Below the pieces are notes generated by a model. The model made no database searches. It saw nothing but the letters and a program-made list of their open reading frames with translations, and was not told the DNA's origin. The position numbers and the translations under genes were made by a program. Source: Kaistia dalseonensis (GTDB lineage: Bacteria > Pseudomonadota > Alphaproteobacteria > Rhizobiales > Kaistiaceae). Taken from it: a DNA stretch of 64,000 nucleotides. The stretch spans positions 1 to 64,000 of the forward strand of contig NZ_JAUSVO010000007.1 in NCBI RefSeq assembly GCF_030814715.1, written 5' to 3'. Of the stretch, positions 36,647 through 45,387 are shown in pieces. How positions within the stretch are numbered: the stretch's first letter is position 1; each line of letters opens with the position of its first letter.

Positions 36647-37567
36647 ATGACCGACATCAACGTCGCCGACGCCGTGCGCGGCAATTGGGTGGATCGCCAT
36701 GCGCCCGTCTGGCTCCGGCCCTATGGACGGCTCGCGCGCTGGGATCGGCCGATTGGCTGGTGGCTGCTGCTCTTGCCGTGCTGGTGGTCGTCGGCGATGG
36801 CGAGCAATGCGCTCGGTGAGACCATGCCGCATATCGGGCAACTGATCCTGTTCACGATCGGCGCGATCGCCATGCGCGGCGCGGGCTGCACCTATAACGA
36901 CATCGTCGATCGCGATCTCGACGCCGGCGTCGCGCGGACACGCTCGCGGCCGATCCCGAGCGGGCAGGTCAGGGTGCGCAACGCCAAGATCTTCCTGGTG
37001 CTGCAGGCGCTGGTCGGTCTCGCCGTCTTGCTCTCGCTGAACTGGTTTTCGGTCGTGCTCGGGCTTTGCTCGCTGCTGGTCGTCGCAGCCTATCCCTTCA
37101 TGAAGCGGATCACCGACTGGCCGCAATCCGTGCTCGGGCTTGCCTTCTCCTGGGGTGCGCTGATGGGCTGGGCGGCGATTTTCGGCAGCCTGTCGCTCGC
37201 CCCGCTGCTGCTCTATGCCGGCGGCGTGCTCTGGACGATCGGCTATGACACGATCTATGCGCTGCAGGACAAGGAAGACGACGCCATCATGGGCGTGCGC
37301 TCGACGGCACGGCTCTTCGGCGATCGCGCGCCGCTCTTCATCGGCCTGTTCTATGCCGGTGCGGTCGTGCTTTGGGCCGCCGCCTTCTGGCGCGCCGGCG
37401 TCGGGCTGCCATCTTATGTCGGGCTCGGCCTCGGCGCCGTGCAACTGGGCTGGCAGGTCGCGACGGTCAGGGTCGACGATGGCGAAGGGGCCTTGATGTT
37501 GTTCAAGTCGAACAAGATCTTCGGCTTCATCCTCTTCGCTGGTCTCCTGGCCGACATCCTTCTCTGA
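36647..37567 (+). CDS. ubiA: 4-hydroxybenzoate polyprenyltransferase
   Basis: UbiA attaches the polyprenyl tail to 4-hydroxybenzoate in ubiquinone synthesis. The 306-residue protein has eight or nine membrane helices and both Asp-rich motifs: NDIVDRDLD (N84-D92, followed by ARTRSRPIPSG) and YDTIYALQDKEDD, which bind prenyl diphosphate through magnesium. An ATG eight codons upstream (36623) is also in frame. The same frame remains open far upstream, antisense to purD and mutL, but that part is a shadow. Confidence 0.95.
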   Translation: MTDINVADAVRGNWVDRHAPVWLRPYGRLARWDRPIGWWLLLLPCWWSSAMASNALGETMPHIGQLILFTIGAIAMRGAGCTYNDIVDRDLDAGVARTRSRPIPSGQVRVRNAKIFLVLQALVGLAVLLSLNWFSVVLGLCSLLVVAAYPFMKRITDWPQSVLGLAFSWGALMGWAAIFGSLSLAPLLLYAGGVLWTIGYDTIYALQDKEDDAIMGVRSTARLFGDRAPLFIGLFYAGAVVLWAAAFWRAGVGLPSYVGLGLGAVQLGWQVATVRVDDGEGALMLFKSNKIFGFILFAGLLADILL

Positions 37568-37579
37568 TCGCCGGGATCT

Positions 37580-38152
37580 CTAGTCGCGGGCGATGATCTC
37601 GCGGCCCGTGAGCAGTTCCGTCTCGCCCTGAATGCCGGTCTTGCGGCGCTTCAGGAAGCGGGGGCGGCGGCGGGAGAGCGAGGAGACGATGCGGCGCGCC
37701 TTGACCGGGTTGACGACGAGGCCGCCGAGCTGGGAGAGCGCCTCGCGCACGGTGCCGTCGCCTTCGACGATCAGGAGCGGCAGGCCGAGCGCCTTGCCCC
37801 AGGCCTGCCAGTCGGCTGCGACATCCTCGGCATCGCCCAGATCGCCTGCAACGGCGAGCGGCAGCGTCATGCAGGGATCGCGGTGCATCAGCTCGATCAC
37901 CGCGCTGACATCACCGGTTTCCGGCTCGACCTTCATGCGGACGGCGACGCCGCGAAACGCGCTGACCGGGTAGGAGAGGGTGGCCGGAATGCCGCCGAGC
38001 GTGCGCTTCACGACGACCTTGGCGCGGTCGAGATAGACCGAGGCGGCGGTCGCCGAAGCCGGGCCGGGCAGGGGGGCGGAATAGCGGATCGGGAGTGCGA
38101 ACGGATCGAGGCGGAGATCCTTGCGTGCGCGCTTTGCTGCTGCGTTTGCCAT
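37580..38152 (-). CDS. Conserved hypothetical protein (DUF6101-like)
   Basis: This 190-residue soluble protein begins with RKDLRLDPFALPIRY and has a basic C-terminus (SRRRPRFLKRRKTGIQGETELLTGREIIARD). The middle has the look of a PilZ-like or small beta-barrel domain (VYLDRAKVVVKRTLGGIPATLSYPVSAFRGVAVRM). I believe it matches the rhizobial family named DUF6101, but that is from memory. It converges on ubiA with only 12 bases between stops. Function unknown. Confidence 0.7.
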   Translation of the reverse strand: MANAAAKRARKDLRLDPFALPIRYSAPLPGPASATAASVYLDRAKVVVKRTLGGIPATLSYPVSAFRGVAVRMKVEPETGDVSAVIELMHRDPCMTLPLAVAGDLGDAEDVAADWQAWGKALGLPLLIVEGDGTVREALSQLGGLVVNPVKARRIVSSLSRRRPRFLKRRKTGIQGETELLTGREIIARD

Positions 38153-38544
38153 GGCCTGTCGCTCCTTCTTGGCTCGTTATGCCCCGGTTAACAGGGCCTT
38201 AACGGGCGCTCCCGATTTCCTGGGCTCGCCCTTCGTTGGAGGGACAATGCCATGCGCCCAGCCGTTTCCGTCTTAAGGAACGTGGTTAAATTTCGGTGTT
38301 CTTGGAGAGGGTTAGCGCCGGGTGACCGAAGAGGGTTGATGAAATATTGCCGGGAGCGCCCGGCGGCTGCCCCGCCGGAGCACCGACGGGCGGTCGTCGG
38401 GAGGCTCCGATTGGCCCGCTCGGCGCGGGTTTCGCACGGCCTCGCATATGGCCGTCGAGGCGTTTGGCCTGTAGCTTGAACCAGCCACCGCGGAGACCTC
38501 CGGCGGAACGGCAACACGCCAATCAACGGTGGACAAGAATCCCG
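38153..38544. other. Intergenic region upstream of purC, ~390 bases
   Basis: No gene is evident. Codons in frame with purC extend upstream to 38347, but that stretch (rich in Gly, Pro, Arg) is outside the family and I treat it as leader. The region must hold the promoters of purC and the divergent DUF6101-like gene; no known riboswitch is recognisable. Confidence 0.4.
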
Positions 38545-39504
38545 ATGAGCGACCCGCGGATCCTCTCCGATATCGACATTCCCGAGTTGCCCAATCACTA
38601 CAAGGGCAAGGTCAGGGAGAACTACGATCTTCCCGATGGCCGCCGGATCATCATCGCCACCGATCGTCTCAGCGCGTTCGACATCATCCTGACGTCGATC
38701 CCCTTCAAAGGGCAGGTGCTCACCCAGACGGCGCGCTACTGGTTCGAGCAGACAGCCGATATCTGCCCCAATCACGTTCTGTCCTACCCCGATCCGAACG
38801 TCGTCATCGGCCAGCGGCTCGACATCCTGCCCGTCGAGATCGTCGTGCGCGGCTATCTCGCCGGCACCACCAGCACCTCGATCCTGACCAAATACCGCAA
38901 GGGCGAGCGCCAGATGTACGGCATCACGCTGCCGGACGGCCTGCGCGACAACGAGAAGCTGCCGCAGCCGATCATCACGCCGACCAGCAAGGCCTTTGAT
39001 GGCGGCCATGACGAGCCGCTCTCGGGTGAGGAAATCCTCGCCCAGGGACTGCTGACGGCGGAGCAGTGGGAGACCGTGTCGCGCTATGCACTGGCGCTGT
39101 TCGCCCGGGGGCAGGCCAGGGCGGCCGAACATGGCCTCATCCTGGCCGACACCAAATACGAGTTCGGGACCGACAAGGACGGCCGCATCCTCCTCGCCGA
39201 CGAGATCCACACGCCGGACAGCAGCCGCTACTGGATCGCGTCGAGCTATGCCGACAGCTTTGCCAGGGGCCTTCGCCCGGCGAGCTTCGACAAGGATTTC
39301 ATTCGGGCCTGGGTCACGGAGCGCTGCGACCCCTACAAGGATCCGATTCCCGAAATCCCGGCGGAACTCGTCGAACAGGCCTCGAACGTCTACATTCAGG
39401 CATTCGAGCAGATCACCGGAACGCGCTTCGTTCCCGATCTCGCGGGCGAGACAGTGGCAGACCGTGTCCGCGCCAATCTCAAGCCCTATTTCGTGAGTGC
39501 CTGA
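38545..39504 (+). CDS. purC: Phosphoribosylaminoimidazole-succinocarboxamide synthase (SAICAR synthase)
   Basis: PurC condenses CAIR with aspartate using ATP in purine synthesis. The 319-residue protein has [39 protein letters not shown] and LADTKYEFG, all standard. It belongs to the longer, eukaryote-like PurC type of about 300 residues, not the 237-residue E. coli type. Its TGA overlaps the ATG of the following GFA gene. Confidence 0.96.
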   Translation: MSDPRILSDIDIPELPNHYKGKVRENYDLPDGRRIIIATDRLSAFDIILTSIPFKGQVLTQTARYWFEQTADICPNHVLSYPDPNVVIGQRLDILPVEIVVRGYLAGTTSTSILTKYRKGERQMYGITLPDGLRDNEKLPQPIITPTSKAFDGGHDEPLSGEEILAQGLLTAEQWETVSRYALALFARGQARAAEHGLILADTKYEFGTDKDGRILLADEIHTPDSSRYWIASSYADSFARGLRPASFDKDFIRAWVTERCDPYKDPIPEIPAELVEQASNVYIQAFEQITGTRFVPDLAGETVADRVRANLKPYFVSA

Positions 39505-39944
39505 TGGAGAGATCGATGTTGATCGGACGATGCCAATGCGGACGGGTCGAATATGCCGTGGAGGACGCGTTTCTCTATGCCGGCTATTGCCATTGCCAGA
39601 ACTGCCGCCTGCGGACAGGATCGGCCTTCAGTACCTTTGCCGGCATCGAGCCGGCGAAATTCGAGATCACGCAGGGCGCGGAAGATTTGACTGTCTTTGG
39701 CGACGTGCGGGCCGGCGAGCGCTTCTGCCGCTTCTGCGGTTCGACGCTGTTCGCGCTCGTCAATGAGGGCACCATGGTCCACGTCCAGATGGGCACGCTG
39801 ATCGACGTGCCCACCGTGCGTCCGAGGGAACACATCTTCGTCGGATCCAACGCGCCCTGGCACGTGGTCGCGAAGGATGGCACACCGCACTACGCCCGCC
39901 ATGTCTCCGACGGAGACTTGGTCGAAGACAGTGACGGGCCGTAG
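39504..39944 (+). CDS. GFA family zinc protein
   Basis: This 146-residue protein has the GFA (glutathione-dependent formaldehyde-activating enzyme, Mss4-like) zinc cysteines: C10-x-C12, CHCQNC around 29-34, and CRFCG. The ATG at 39504 overlaps the purC stop; ATG 39516 has GGAGA at the right distance and could be the main start. In most bacteria GFA-family proteins have unproven roles, so formaldehyde handling should not be assumed. Confidence 0.85.
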   Translation: MERSMLIGRCQCGRVEYAVEDAFLYAGYCHCQNCRLRTGSAFSTFAGIEPAKFEITQGAEDLTVFGDVRAGERFCRFCGSTLFALVNEGTMVHVQMGTLIDVPTVRPREHIFVGSNAPWHVVAKDGTPHYARHVSDGDLVEDSDGP

Positions 39945-39952
39945 GGGGGCGG

Positions 39953-41386
39953 CTACTCCTTTGCCGCCAGCATCTTGCCGGGGTTGAGGATGCCGTTCGG
40001 GTCGAAACTGTCCTTGATGCCGCGCATCATCGCCATGGCGACCGGGCCCTTGACGCCGGGCAGCAGGTCGCGCTTCAGCCGGCCAATGCCGTGCTCGGCC
40101 GAGATCGAGCCGCCATAGGTGGCGACGATGCCATGGACGAGCGCGTTCATCTCCTCCCAGCGTGCGAGATAGGCTTCCTTGTCGGCGCCGATCGGCTGGG
40201 AAATGTTGAAATGGATGTTGCCGTCGCCGAGATGGCCGAAGGGCACGGGCCGGCAGCCCGGCACCATCGCCTCGACCGCCGCGATCGCCTCGTCGAGAAA
40301 GGCCGGCACCTTGGCGACCGGCACCGAGACGTCGTGCTTGATCGAGCCGCCCTCGGGCTTCTGCGCCTCCGACATACCATGGCGTATGTGCCAGAAGGCC
40401 TTGGCCTCGGCGAGCGATTGCGCGATGGCGGCATCCTGCACCACGCCACGCTCGAATCCGGCCGCCAGCAGGTCCTCCAGCGTCGCCTGCGCCGTCTCGT
40501 CGGAATCACCGGATGAGATTTCCATCAGCGCATACCAGGGCGCCGGTGCGGCGAGCGGATCGCGCGTGCCGGGAATATGGCGGAGCACGAAATCCATGCC
40601 GATGCGCGGCATCAGTTCAAAGCCCGTCAGGTCATGGCCGGCGCGGTCGCGCGCCGCGCTGAAGAGGCCGAGCGCATCGGCGGGGCTCGCCAGCGCGGCA
40701 AAGGCCACTGCCTGGCCGCGCGGGCGGGGAAAGAGCTTGAGCACGGCGGCGGTGACGATGCCGAGCGTGCCCTCGCCGCCGATGAAGAGCTGCTTCAGGT
40801 CATAGCCGGTATTGTCCTTGCGCAGCGCGTTCAGCCCCTCCCAGACCCGGCCATCGGCCAGCACGACCTCGAGCCCCAGCACGAGGTCGCGCATATTGCC
40901 ATAGGCGAGCACGGCCGTGCCGCCGGCATTGGTCGAGATGTTGCCGCCGATGCGGCACGAGCCTTCCGAGCCGAGGGAGAGCGGAAACAGCCGGTCGACG
41001 GTCTCGGCCGCCTTCTGCACATCGGCGAGAATGGCGCCGGCCTCGGCGGTCAGCGTGAAGCCTTCCGGGTCGACGGCGCGGATGCGCGTCATCCGGTCGA
41101 GCGAGAGCACGATCTCCGTGCCGCTCGAATCGGGCACCTGTCCGCCGACAAGGCCGGTATTGCCGCTCTGCGGCACGATCGCGATCCGCTCGGCATTGGC
41201 GAGCGCCAGGATCGCCGAGACTTCGGCGACCGATCCGGGGCGGAGCACCATCGGCGTGCTGCCGAGGAAGCGATCACGCCATTCGATCCGATAGGGCTCC
41301 GTCGCCGCAGGGTCGGTCAGCGCATGGGCCGGGCCGACAATGGCGGCGAACTGGTCGAGCAAAGCGGGGGTAGGGCGATTGAGCAT
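39953..41386 (-). CDS. FAD-binding oxidoreductase, D-2-hydroxyglutarate/D-lactate dehydrogenase type
   Basis: The 477-residue protein belongs to the GlcD/VAO family: N-terminal FAD-binding PCMH domain with IVPQSGNTGLVGGQVPD and the FAD loop GGNISTNAGGTAVLAYGN, and a C-terminal FAD-linked oxidase domain with PFGHLGDGNIHFNI and AEHGIGRLKRDLL. It oxidises a D-2-hydroxyacid, passing electrons to an acceptor; D-2-hydroxyglutarate is likely from the sequence pattern but not certain. It converges with the GFA gene. Confidence 0.92.
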   Translation of the reverse strand: MLNRPTPALLDQFAAIVGPAHALTDPAATEPYRIEWRDRFLGSTPMVLRPGSVAEVSAILALANAERIAIVPQSGNTGLVGGQVPDSSGTEIVLSLDRMTRIRAVDPEGFTLTAEAGAILADVQKAAETVDRLFPLSLGSEGSCRIGGNISTNAGGTAVLAYGNMRDLVLGLEVVLADGRVWEGLNALRKDNTGYDLKQLFIGGEGTLGIVTAAVLKLFPRPRGQAVAFAALASPADALGLFSAARDRAGHDLTGFELMPRIGMDFVLRHIPGTRDPLAAPAPWYALMEISSGDSDETAQATLEDLLAAGFERGVVQDAAIAQSLAEAKAFWHIRHGMSEAQKPEGGSIKHDVSVPVAKVPAFLDEAIAAVEAMVPGCRPVPFGHLGDGNIHFNISQPIGADKEAYLARWEEMNALVHGIVATYGGSISAEHGIGRLKRDLLPGVKGPVAMAMMRGIKDSFDPNGILNPGKMLAAKE

Positions 41387-41546
41387 GGCGGCGGGACCTT
41401 GTTTGTCGCCGCAGCAAGCAGGACGAAGGCCGCTTCGTCAACGCCCTGCGCGCGACATGCGGCGCCCGCGTCAACCGTGCCCCGTCGGGAGGGGCATGGT
41501 CGATGGCGGCGCGGGACATCCGCGCCGCCATCTGATCGCTCTGGCC

Positions 41547-43268
41547 TCAGCGGCAGCGGGCGTCGGTGCTGCCGGGCGGGCAATTGCGCCGCTGTTGCGT
41601 GCGGCCGCCCTGATTCTGCCGCGCGCCCTGATTGGGTCGCGCGCCCTGTTGCGGCCGGTTGCGCTGCTGCTGCGATGGCCGCGCACCCTGCTGTGGCCGC
41701 TGTTGCGGCCGACCCTGCTCAGGCCGGTTGCGCTGTGGCTGCGAGGGCCGGGCGCCTTGCTGCGGCCGCTGCTGCGGCCGGGCGCCTTGCTGGTTGCCGG
41801 GCCGCTGCTGTGGCCGCGCCCCTTGCTGCGGGCGGTTGCGCTGTGGCTGCGACGGCCTCGTGCCCTGCTGCGGGCGCTGTTGTGGACGCGCGCCCTGTTG
41901 GGGTCGGTTGCGTTGCTGCGGCCGCGATTCCGGACGCGGCCGCGCATTTTGCGGCCGGTTCGGGTTGGCCGGGCGACCCGAGGCGCCGGGCCGGTTGCTG
42001 CCCTCCGGCCGGTTGGGACGGTTCGCCCGCTCCGCCGGCCGGTTCGGCGTGTTCGGACGCTCGCCCGCATTGCCGGGACGATTGCCTGGGCGCGCAGCCG
42101 GACGCTCCGGGCGGTTGCCGGGGCGCTCCGGGCGCGCATTCGGCCGCTCGGGCCGCATCACGGGACGGTCTGGCCGGTTTGGCCGCGCCTCTGGACGTCC
42201 GGGACGGTTGCTCGGGCGATCGCCGGGCCTGTTGCCTGGCCGGCTGCCGGGACGGTCAGGACGCGTCACCGGGCGGTCGGGTCGCCAGGCGCCGGGCCGA
42301 TAGACGGGTCGGCCGGGCCGATTGTTCCAGCCGGGCGAGACATACCAGTTGTTCTGGACCCAGACCTGGTTCCAACCCCGGTTGTTCCAGCCGCGATTGT
42401 TCCATCCCCAGCTATTGTTCCACGCCGAGCCGACGAGCACGCCCGTGCCGAAGATGAGCGCGCCAGTGGCGGCGGTGTTGAACACGGTCGCCGGATTATA
42501 GACCGGCACATAGATCCGCTCCGGATCAGCCGGCGCGATATAGATGACGCGCGGCGCGTTCGGCTCCTGGCGGACTGTCACCACCTGTTGCGGCGTCGTC
42601 TTGAGATTGCCGACCGTTTCGGCCTGCGCGCGCAGCGACTGGATGACGGCGGCGACATCGCCCGGCTGGTTGGCAAAGGCGGTTCCGAGTGATTCCGTCC
42701 AGTCGAGATGATCATTCAGCATCTCGATCACATCGGGAAAGCGCAGCAGCGCGACGACGGCGGCGTCGAGCCCCAATTCGTCCGCGCTCGAAAAGTCGCC
42801 CTTCGCCGCGGCTTCCGGATTGTCGTAGAGCCAGTGTTCGGCATGGATCAGTTGCAGCGGGTCCGTGCTCGCCGGCAGGATCAGCGCAAGCAGCGTGTCG
42901 GGATAGAGCGCGATCGGCCCGAACAGATATTCGAGTTCCGAGAACGAATAGGCGGGCGGCGCCGGTGTCACGGCGGGCGCATTCGGGGGCGCCGGCGTGG
43001 CAATGGCGGGCGCAGCCTTGTCCGCGACGGGCGCCTCGGCCGCGTTTGGTGCAGCCTCGGGCGCAGGCGGGACGATGGCGGGCTTTTCGGCCGTCTCGGC
43101 CTGCGCCTGCGCCGCCTTGGCGTCGGCCGCTGCCGTTTCCGCTAGCACGGGATAGATCGTCGTGCTCCAGAAGAAGAGCGCCGCTACGCCGACGCGGGCA
43201 TATTTGCCCGTCCCGCGCCACGTCTTCTCTTGCGGCGGTCTCTTTGCTCCGCTTGGCTGTTCCGCCAT
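41547..43268 (-). CDS. DUF3300 envelope protein with long low-complexity tail
   Basis: The 573-residue protein has an N-terminal hydrophobic segment (VGVAALFFWSTTIYPVLAE) that may be a signal or anchor, an Ala/Pro linker, and the DUF3300 domain (~105-290: YLFGPIALYPDTLLALILPAST, YVPVYNPATVF). Residues ~300 to the end are extreme low complexity: WNNRGWNNRGW, then many [RN]RPxRP units, and finally QQGARPQQRP-type repeats, ending CPPGSTDARCR. GGGAGG precedes ATG 43268. DUF3300 has no known enzyme role; the tail is probably disordered and surface- or nucleic-acid-binding, which is inference. Confidence 0.8.
   Translation of the reverse strand: MAEQPSGAKRPPQEKTWRGTGKYARVGVAALFFWSTTIYPVLAETAAADAKAAQAQAETAEKPAIVPPAPEAAPNAAEAPVADKAAPAIATPAPPNAPAVTPAPPAYSFSELEYLFGPIALYPDTLLALILPASTDPLQLIHAEHWLYDNPEAAAKGDFSSADELGLDAAVVALLRFPDVIEMLNDHLDWTESLGTAFANQPGDVAAVIQSLRAQAETVGNLKTTPQQVVTVRQEPNAPRVIYIAPADPERIYVPVYNPATVFNTAATGALIFGTGVLVGSAWNNSWGWNNRGWNNRGWNQVWVQNNWYVSPGWNNRPGRPVYRPGAWRPDRPVTRPDRPGSRPGNRPGDRPSNRPGRPEARPNRPDRPVMRPERPNARPERPGNRPERPAARPGNRPGNAGERPNTPNRPAERANRPNRPEGSNRPGASGRPANPNRPQNARPRPESRPQQRNRPQQGARPQQRPQQGTRPSQPQRNRPQQGARPQQRPGNQQGARPQQRPQQGARPSQPQRNRPEQGRPQQRPQQGARPSQQQRNRPQQGARPNQGARQNQGGRTQQRRNCPPGSTDARCR
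41560..42300 (-). repeat. Coding tandem repeats of the DUF3300 tail
   Basis: About 740 bases encode imperfect tandem units: RPxRPxxRPGNRPG-like copies at the 5' side of the gene tail (about 41980-42300) and RPQQRPQQGARPSQ-like copies at the 3' side (about 41600-41930). The DNA copies differ at wobble bases. Strain-to-strain length change by slippage would be expected. Confidence 0.75.
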
Positions 43269-43384
43269 GGTGGCCTCCCTTGGTTGAACCGATGATCGAG
43301 CGTTAGCGCTTCGCCTTGATGGCTGAAAGCGCAAGGTGGCGCGGCCGCTGGCAAACGATCGATTTTGGGACGGGGGGAGGATCG

Positions 43385-43513
43385 ATGGAACGGCACGACA
43401 AGACGGCGCGGCCGGGCTTCCCCGACGGCAATCCTTCCAATTCGCCCGCTTTCCGCAACAGCCTTACATCGAGAGTGATGGACAAGCCCGTCCTTCGCCT
43501 TGAAGCGGCATAG
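43385..43513 (+). CDS. Possible small protein before fabI
   Basis: A 42-residue open frame starts at ATG 43385 after GGGGGAGGATCG, an unusually strong ribosome site. The product (starting MERHDKTARPGF) has no membrane segment and no family I know. It lies between the divergent DUF3300 and fabI genes, in a gap of almost 300 bases. Chance cannot be excluded; the ribosome site is the only support. Confidence 0.25.
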   Translation: MERHDKTARPGFPDGNPSNSPAFRNSLTSRVMDKPVLRLEAA

Positions 43514-43526
43514 TCGCTGTGTCATA

Positions 43527-43540
43527 GGAGGCGCGCCTCC
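43527..43540. promoter_or_regulatory. 14-base palindrome upstream of fabI
   Basis: GGAGGCGCGCCTCC is a perfect palindrome 24 bases before the fabI ATG. It could be an operator or a hairpin in the leader; no known regulator of fatty acid genes is matched. Confidence 0.3.
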
Positions 43541-43564
43541 GGACGCTACGAAGAGGGAACAGGC

Positions 43565-44386
43565 ATGGTTGTTGAAGCAGGCGGTTTGATGAAGGGAAAG
43601 CGCGGGCTCGTCATGGGCGTCGCGAACAACCGGTCGATCGCCTGGGGCATCGCCAAGGCCTGTCACGATCACGGCGCCGAACTCGCCTTCACCTATCAGG
43701 GCGATGCGCTGAAGAAGCGCGTCGAGCCGCTCGCGGCCGAACTGGACGCGCTGGTGGTCGGCCATTGTGACGTCACCGATGGCGCCTCGATCGATGCGGT
43801 CTTCGCCGAGATCGAGAAGCAGTGGGGCAAGCTCGATTTCCTCGTCCATGCCATTGGCTTTTCCGACAAGGACGAATTGACCGGTCGCTTTGTCGATACG
43901 ACCGAGGGCAATTTCACCAAGACCATGCTGATCTCGGTCTATTCGCTGACGGCCGTGACGCAGCGGGCCGAAAAGCTGATGACCGATGGTGGCTCGGTGC
44001 TGACGCTGACCTATTACGGTGCCGAGAAGGTCATGCCGAACTACAACGTTATGGGTGTCGCCAAGGCCGCGCTCGAGGCGAGCGTGCAATATCTGGCGGT
44101 CGATCTCGGCCCGAAGAACATTCGCGTCAACGCCATCTCCGCCGGCCCGATCAAGACGCTGGCGGCATCCGGCATCGGCGATTTCCGCTACATCCTCAAG
44201 TGGAACGAATATAACGCGCCGCTGCGCCGCACGGTCACGACGGAGGAGGTCGGCGATTCCGGCGTCTATTTCCTGTCGGATCTGTCGCGCGCCGTGACCG
44301 GCGAGATCCACCATGTCGATTCCGGCTATCATGTCGTCGGCATGAAGGCGGTCGACGCGCCGGATATCTCGGTCGTCAAGGACTGA
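43565..44386 (+). CDS. fabI: Enoyl-[acyl-carrier-protein] reductase (NADH)
   Basis: FabI performs the last reduction of each fatty acid elongation round and is the target of triclosan-like inhibitors. The 273-residue SDR-type protein has the FabI NAD site GVANNRSIAWGIA and the catalytic pair Y160 and K167 (Y-x6-K), with a second Tyr at 150 matching E. coli Tyr146. The start at 43565 has GAGGGA upstream. It is followed after 22 bases by a histidine phosphatase on the same strand, as in many rhizobia. Confidence 0.95.
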   Translation: MVVEAGGLMKGKRGLVMGVANNRSIAWGIAKACHDHGAELAFTYQGDALKKRVEPLAAELDALVVGHCDVTDGASIDAVFAEIEKQWGKLDFLVHAIGFSDKDELTGRFVDTTEGNFTKTMLISVYSLTAVTQRAEKLMTDGGSVLTLTYYGAEKVMPNYNVMGVAKAALEASVQYLAVDLGPKNIRVNAISAGPIKTLAASGIGDFRYILKWNEYNAPLRRTVTTEEVGDSGVYFLSDLSRAVTGEIHHVDSGYHVVGMKAVDAPDISVVKD

Positions 44387-44408
44387 CATTCGCATAACGA
44401 GGTGCGCG

Positions 44409-44987
44409 GTGCCGATAATCGTCTTCATCCGGCACGGCGAGACCGACTGGAATGTCGAAGGCCGTTTCCAGGGCCAGCGCGACATTCCCCTGAATGCGCG
44501 CGGCCGTGGCCAGGCCCGCCGTAACGGCCTGACGCTCGCCGACATCATGCCCGAAACGAAGGATTTCGATTTCGTGGCGAGCCCGCTCGGCCGCACGCGC
44601 GAGACGATGGAGATCGTGCGCGGCGCGATGGGGCTGGACCCCTCTCTCTACCGGCAGGACCCGACTCTGAAGGAAATCACCTTCGGCCAGTGGGAGGGCT
44701 TCACCGGCCCCGAGCTGAAGGCGCTTTTTCCCGAGCGCGTGCATGAGCGCGAAGCCGACAAATGGGATTTCGTGCCGCCGGGTGGCGAGAGCTACGCCAT
44801 GCTCTCCATGCGCATCAAGGGCTGGCTCGACGGCATCGACACCGACACGGTGGTCGTATCGCATGGCGGCGTCTGCCGCGTGCTGCGTGGACTGCTGCTG
44901 AAGCTCGACCCTTCGGTGACGCCGATGCTGGACGTGCCGCAGGACAAGGTCTTCGTCTGGAACGGCCAGGCTGCCGGCTGGATCTGA
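44409..44987 (+). CDS. Histidine phosphatase family protein (phosphoglycerate mutase-like)
   Basis: This 192-residue protein has the catalytic RHGETDWN (H9), the GRFQGQRDIPLN block, the LGRTRETMEI segment with the second phosphate-pocket Arg, and SHGG near residue 151. It resembles GpmB/CobC-type phosphatases acting on small phosphates; the substrate is unknown. It begins with GTG 44409 and is probably co-transcribed with fabI. Confidence 0.9.
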   Translation: MPIIVFIRHGETDWNVEGRFQGQRDIPLNARGRGQARRNGLTLADIMPETKDFDFVASPLGRTRETMEIVRGAMGLDPSLYRQDPTLKEITFGQWEGFTGPELKALFPERVHEREADKWDFVPPGGESYAMLSMRIKGWLDGIDTDTVVVSHGGVCRVLRGLLLKLDPSVTPMLDVPQDKVFVWNGQAAGWI

Positions 44988-45037
44988 AGCGGGCGCCGGC
45001 GCTTTTGGCGCCCCGTCATGCACGGCCTGAAAAGGGA

Positions 45038-45069
45038 ACGGCGCCCGGGTGGGGTAATCCGGGCGCCGT
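45038..45069. terminator. Hairpin between converging genes
   Basis: ACGGCGCCCGG (45038-45048) pairs perfectly with CCGGGCGCCGT (45059-45069). It has no U-run on the plus strand, but it lies between the ends of the histidine phosphatase and DUF1344 genes and probably stops or protects both transcripts. Confidence 0.55.
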
Positions 45070-45108
45070 CGGAGTGAGTCGGTCTAGGCTTGGAGGTCAG
45101 GAACCAAC

Positions 45109-45387
45109 TCAATTACTGTCGTTGTTGTCATGAGCCTCGCGATGCGGGTTGAAGGCGCCGACGCCCTGTCCCTGGCCGCGATAGGTCACTGCGATCGGCT
45201 GGCCGGGCAGGATGCCACGCAGCACCAGACTGTTCGCGAACGTGAAGGTCTCTCCCGTGTCGAGAACCAGCGTTCCGGATGTCGCGTTCACGCTCTGCAC
45301 GGTGCCCTCGGTCTGGGAGGCGGCCACTGCGCCCGCCGTGGAGCCAATAAACGCGGCCAGGGCCGCGGCGATCATAAGGTGGCGCAT
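45109..45387 (-). CDS. DUF1344 exported small protein
   Basis: The 92-residue protein has a signal peptide (MRHLMIAAALAAFIG to AVAA) and the DUF1344 core TEGTVQSVNATSGTLVLDTGETFTFA, a small beta-barrel. The family is mainly rhizobial and periplasmic, of unknown function. CGGAG lies 7 bases before ATG 45387; the longer frame upstream would disrupt the signal. It ends in an acidic, Asn-rich tail. Confidence 0.8.
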   Translation of the reverse strand: MRHLMIAAALAAFIGSTAGAVAASQTEGTVQSVNATSGTLVLDTGETFTFANSLVLRGILPGQPIAVTYRGQGQGVGAFNPHREAHDNNDSN

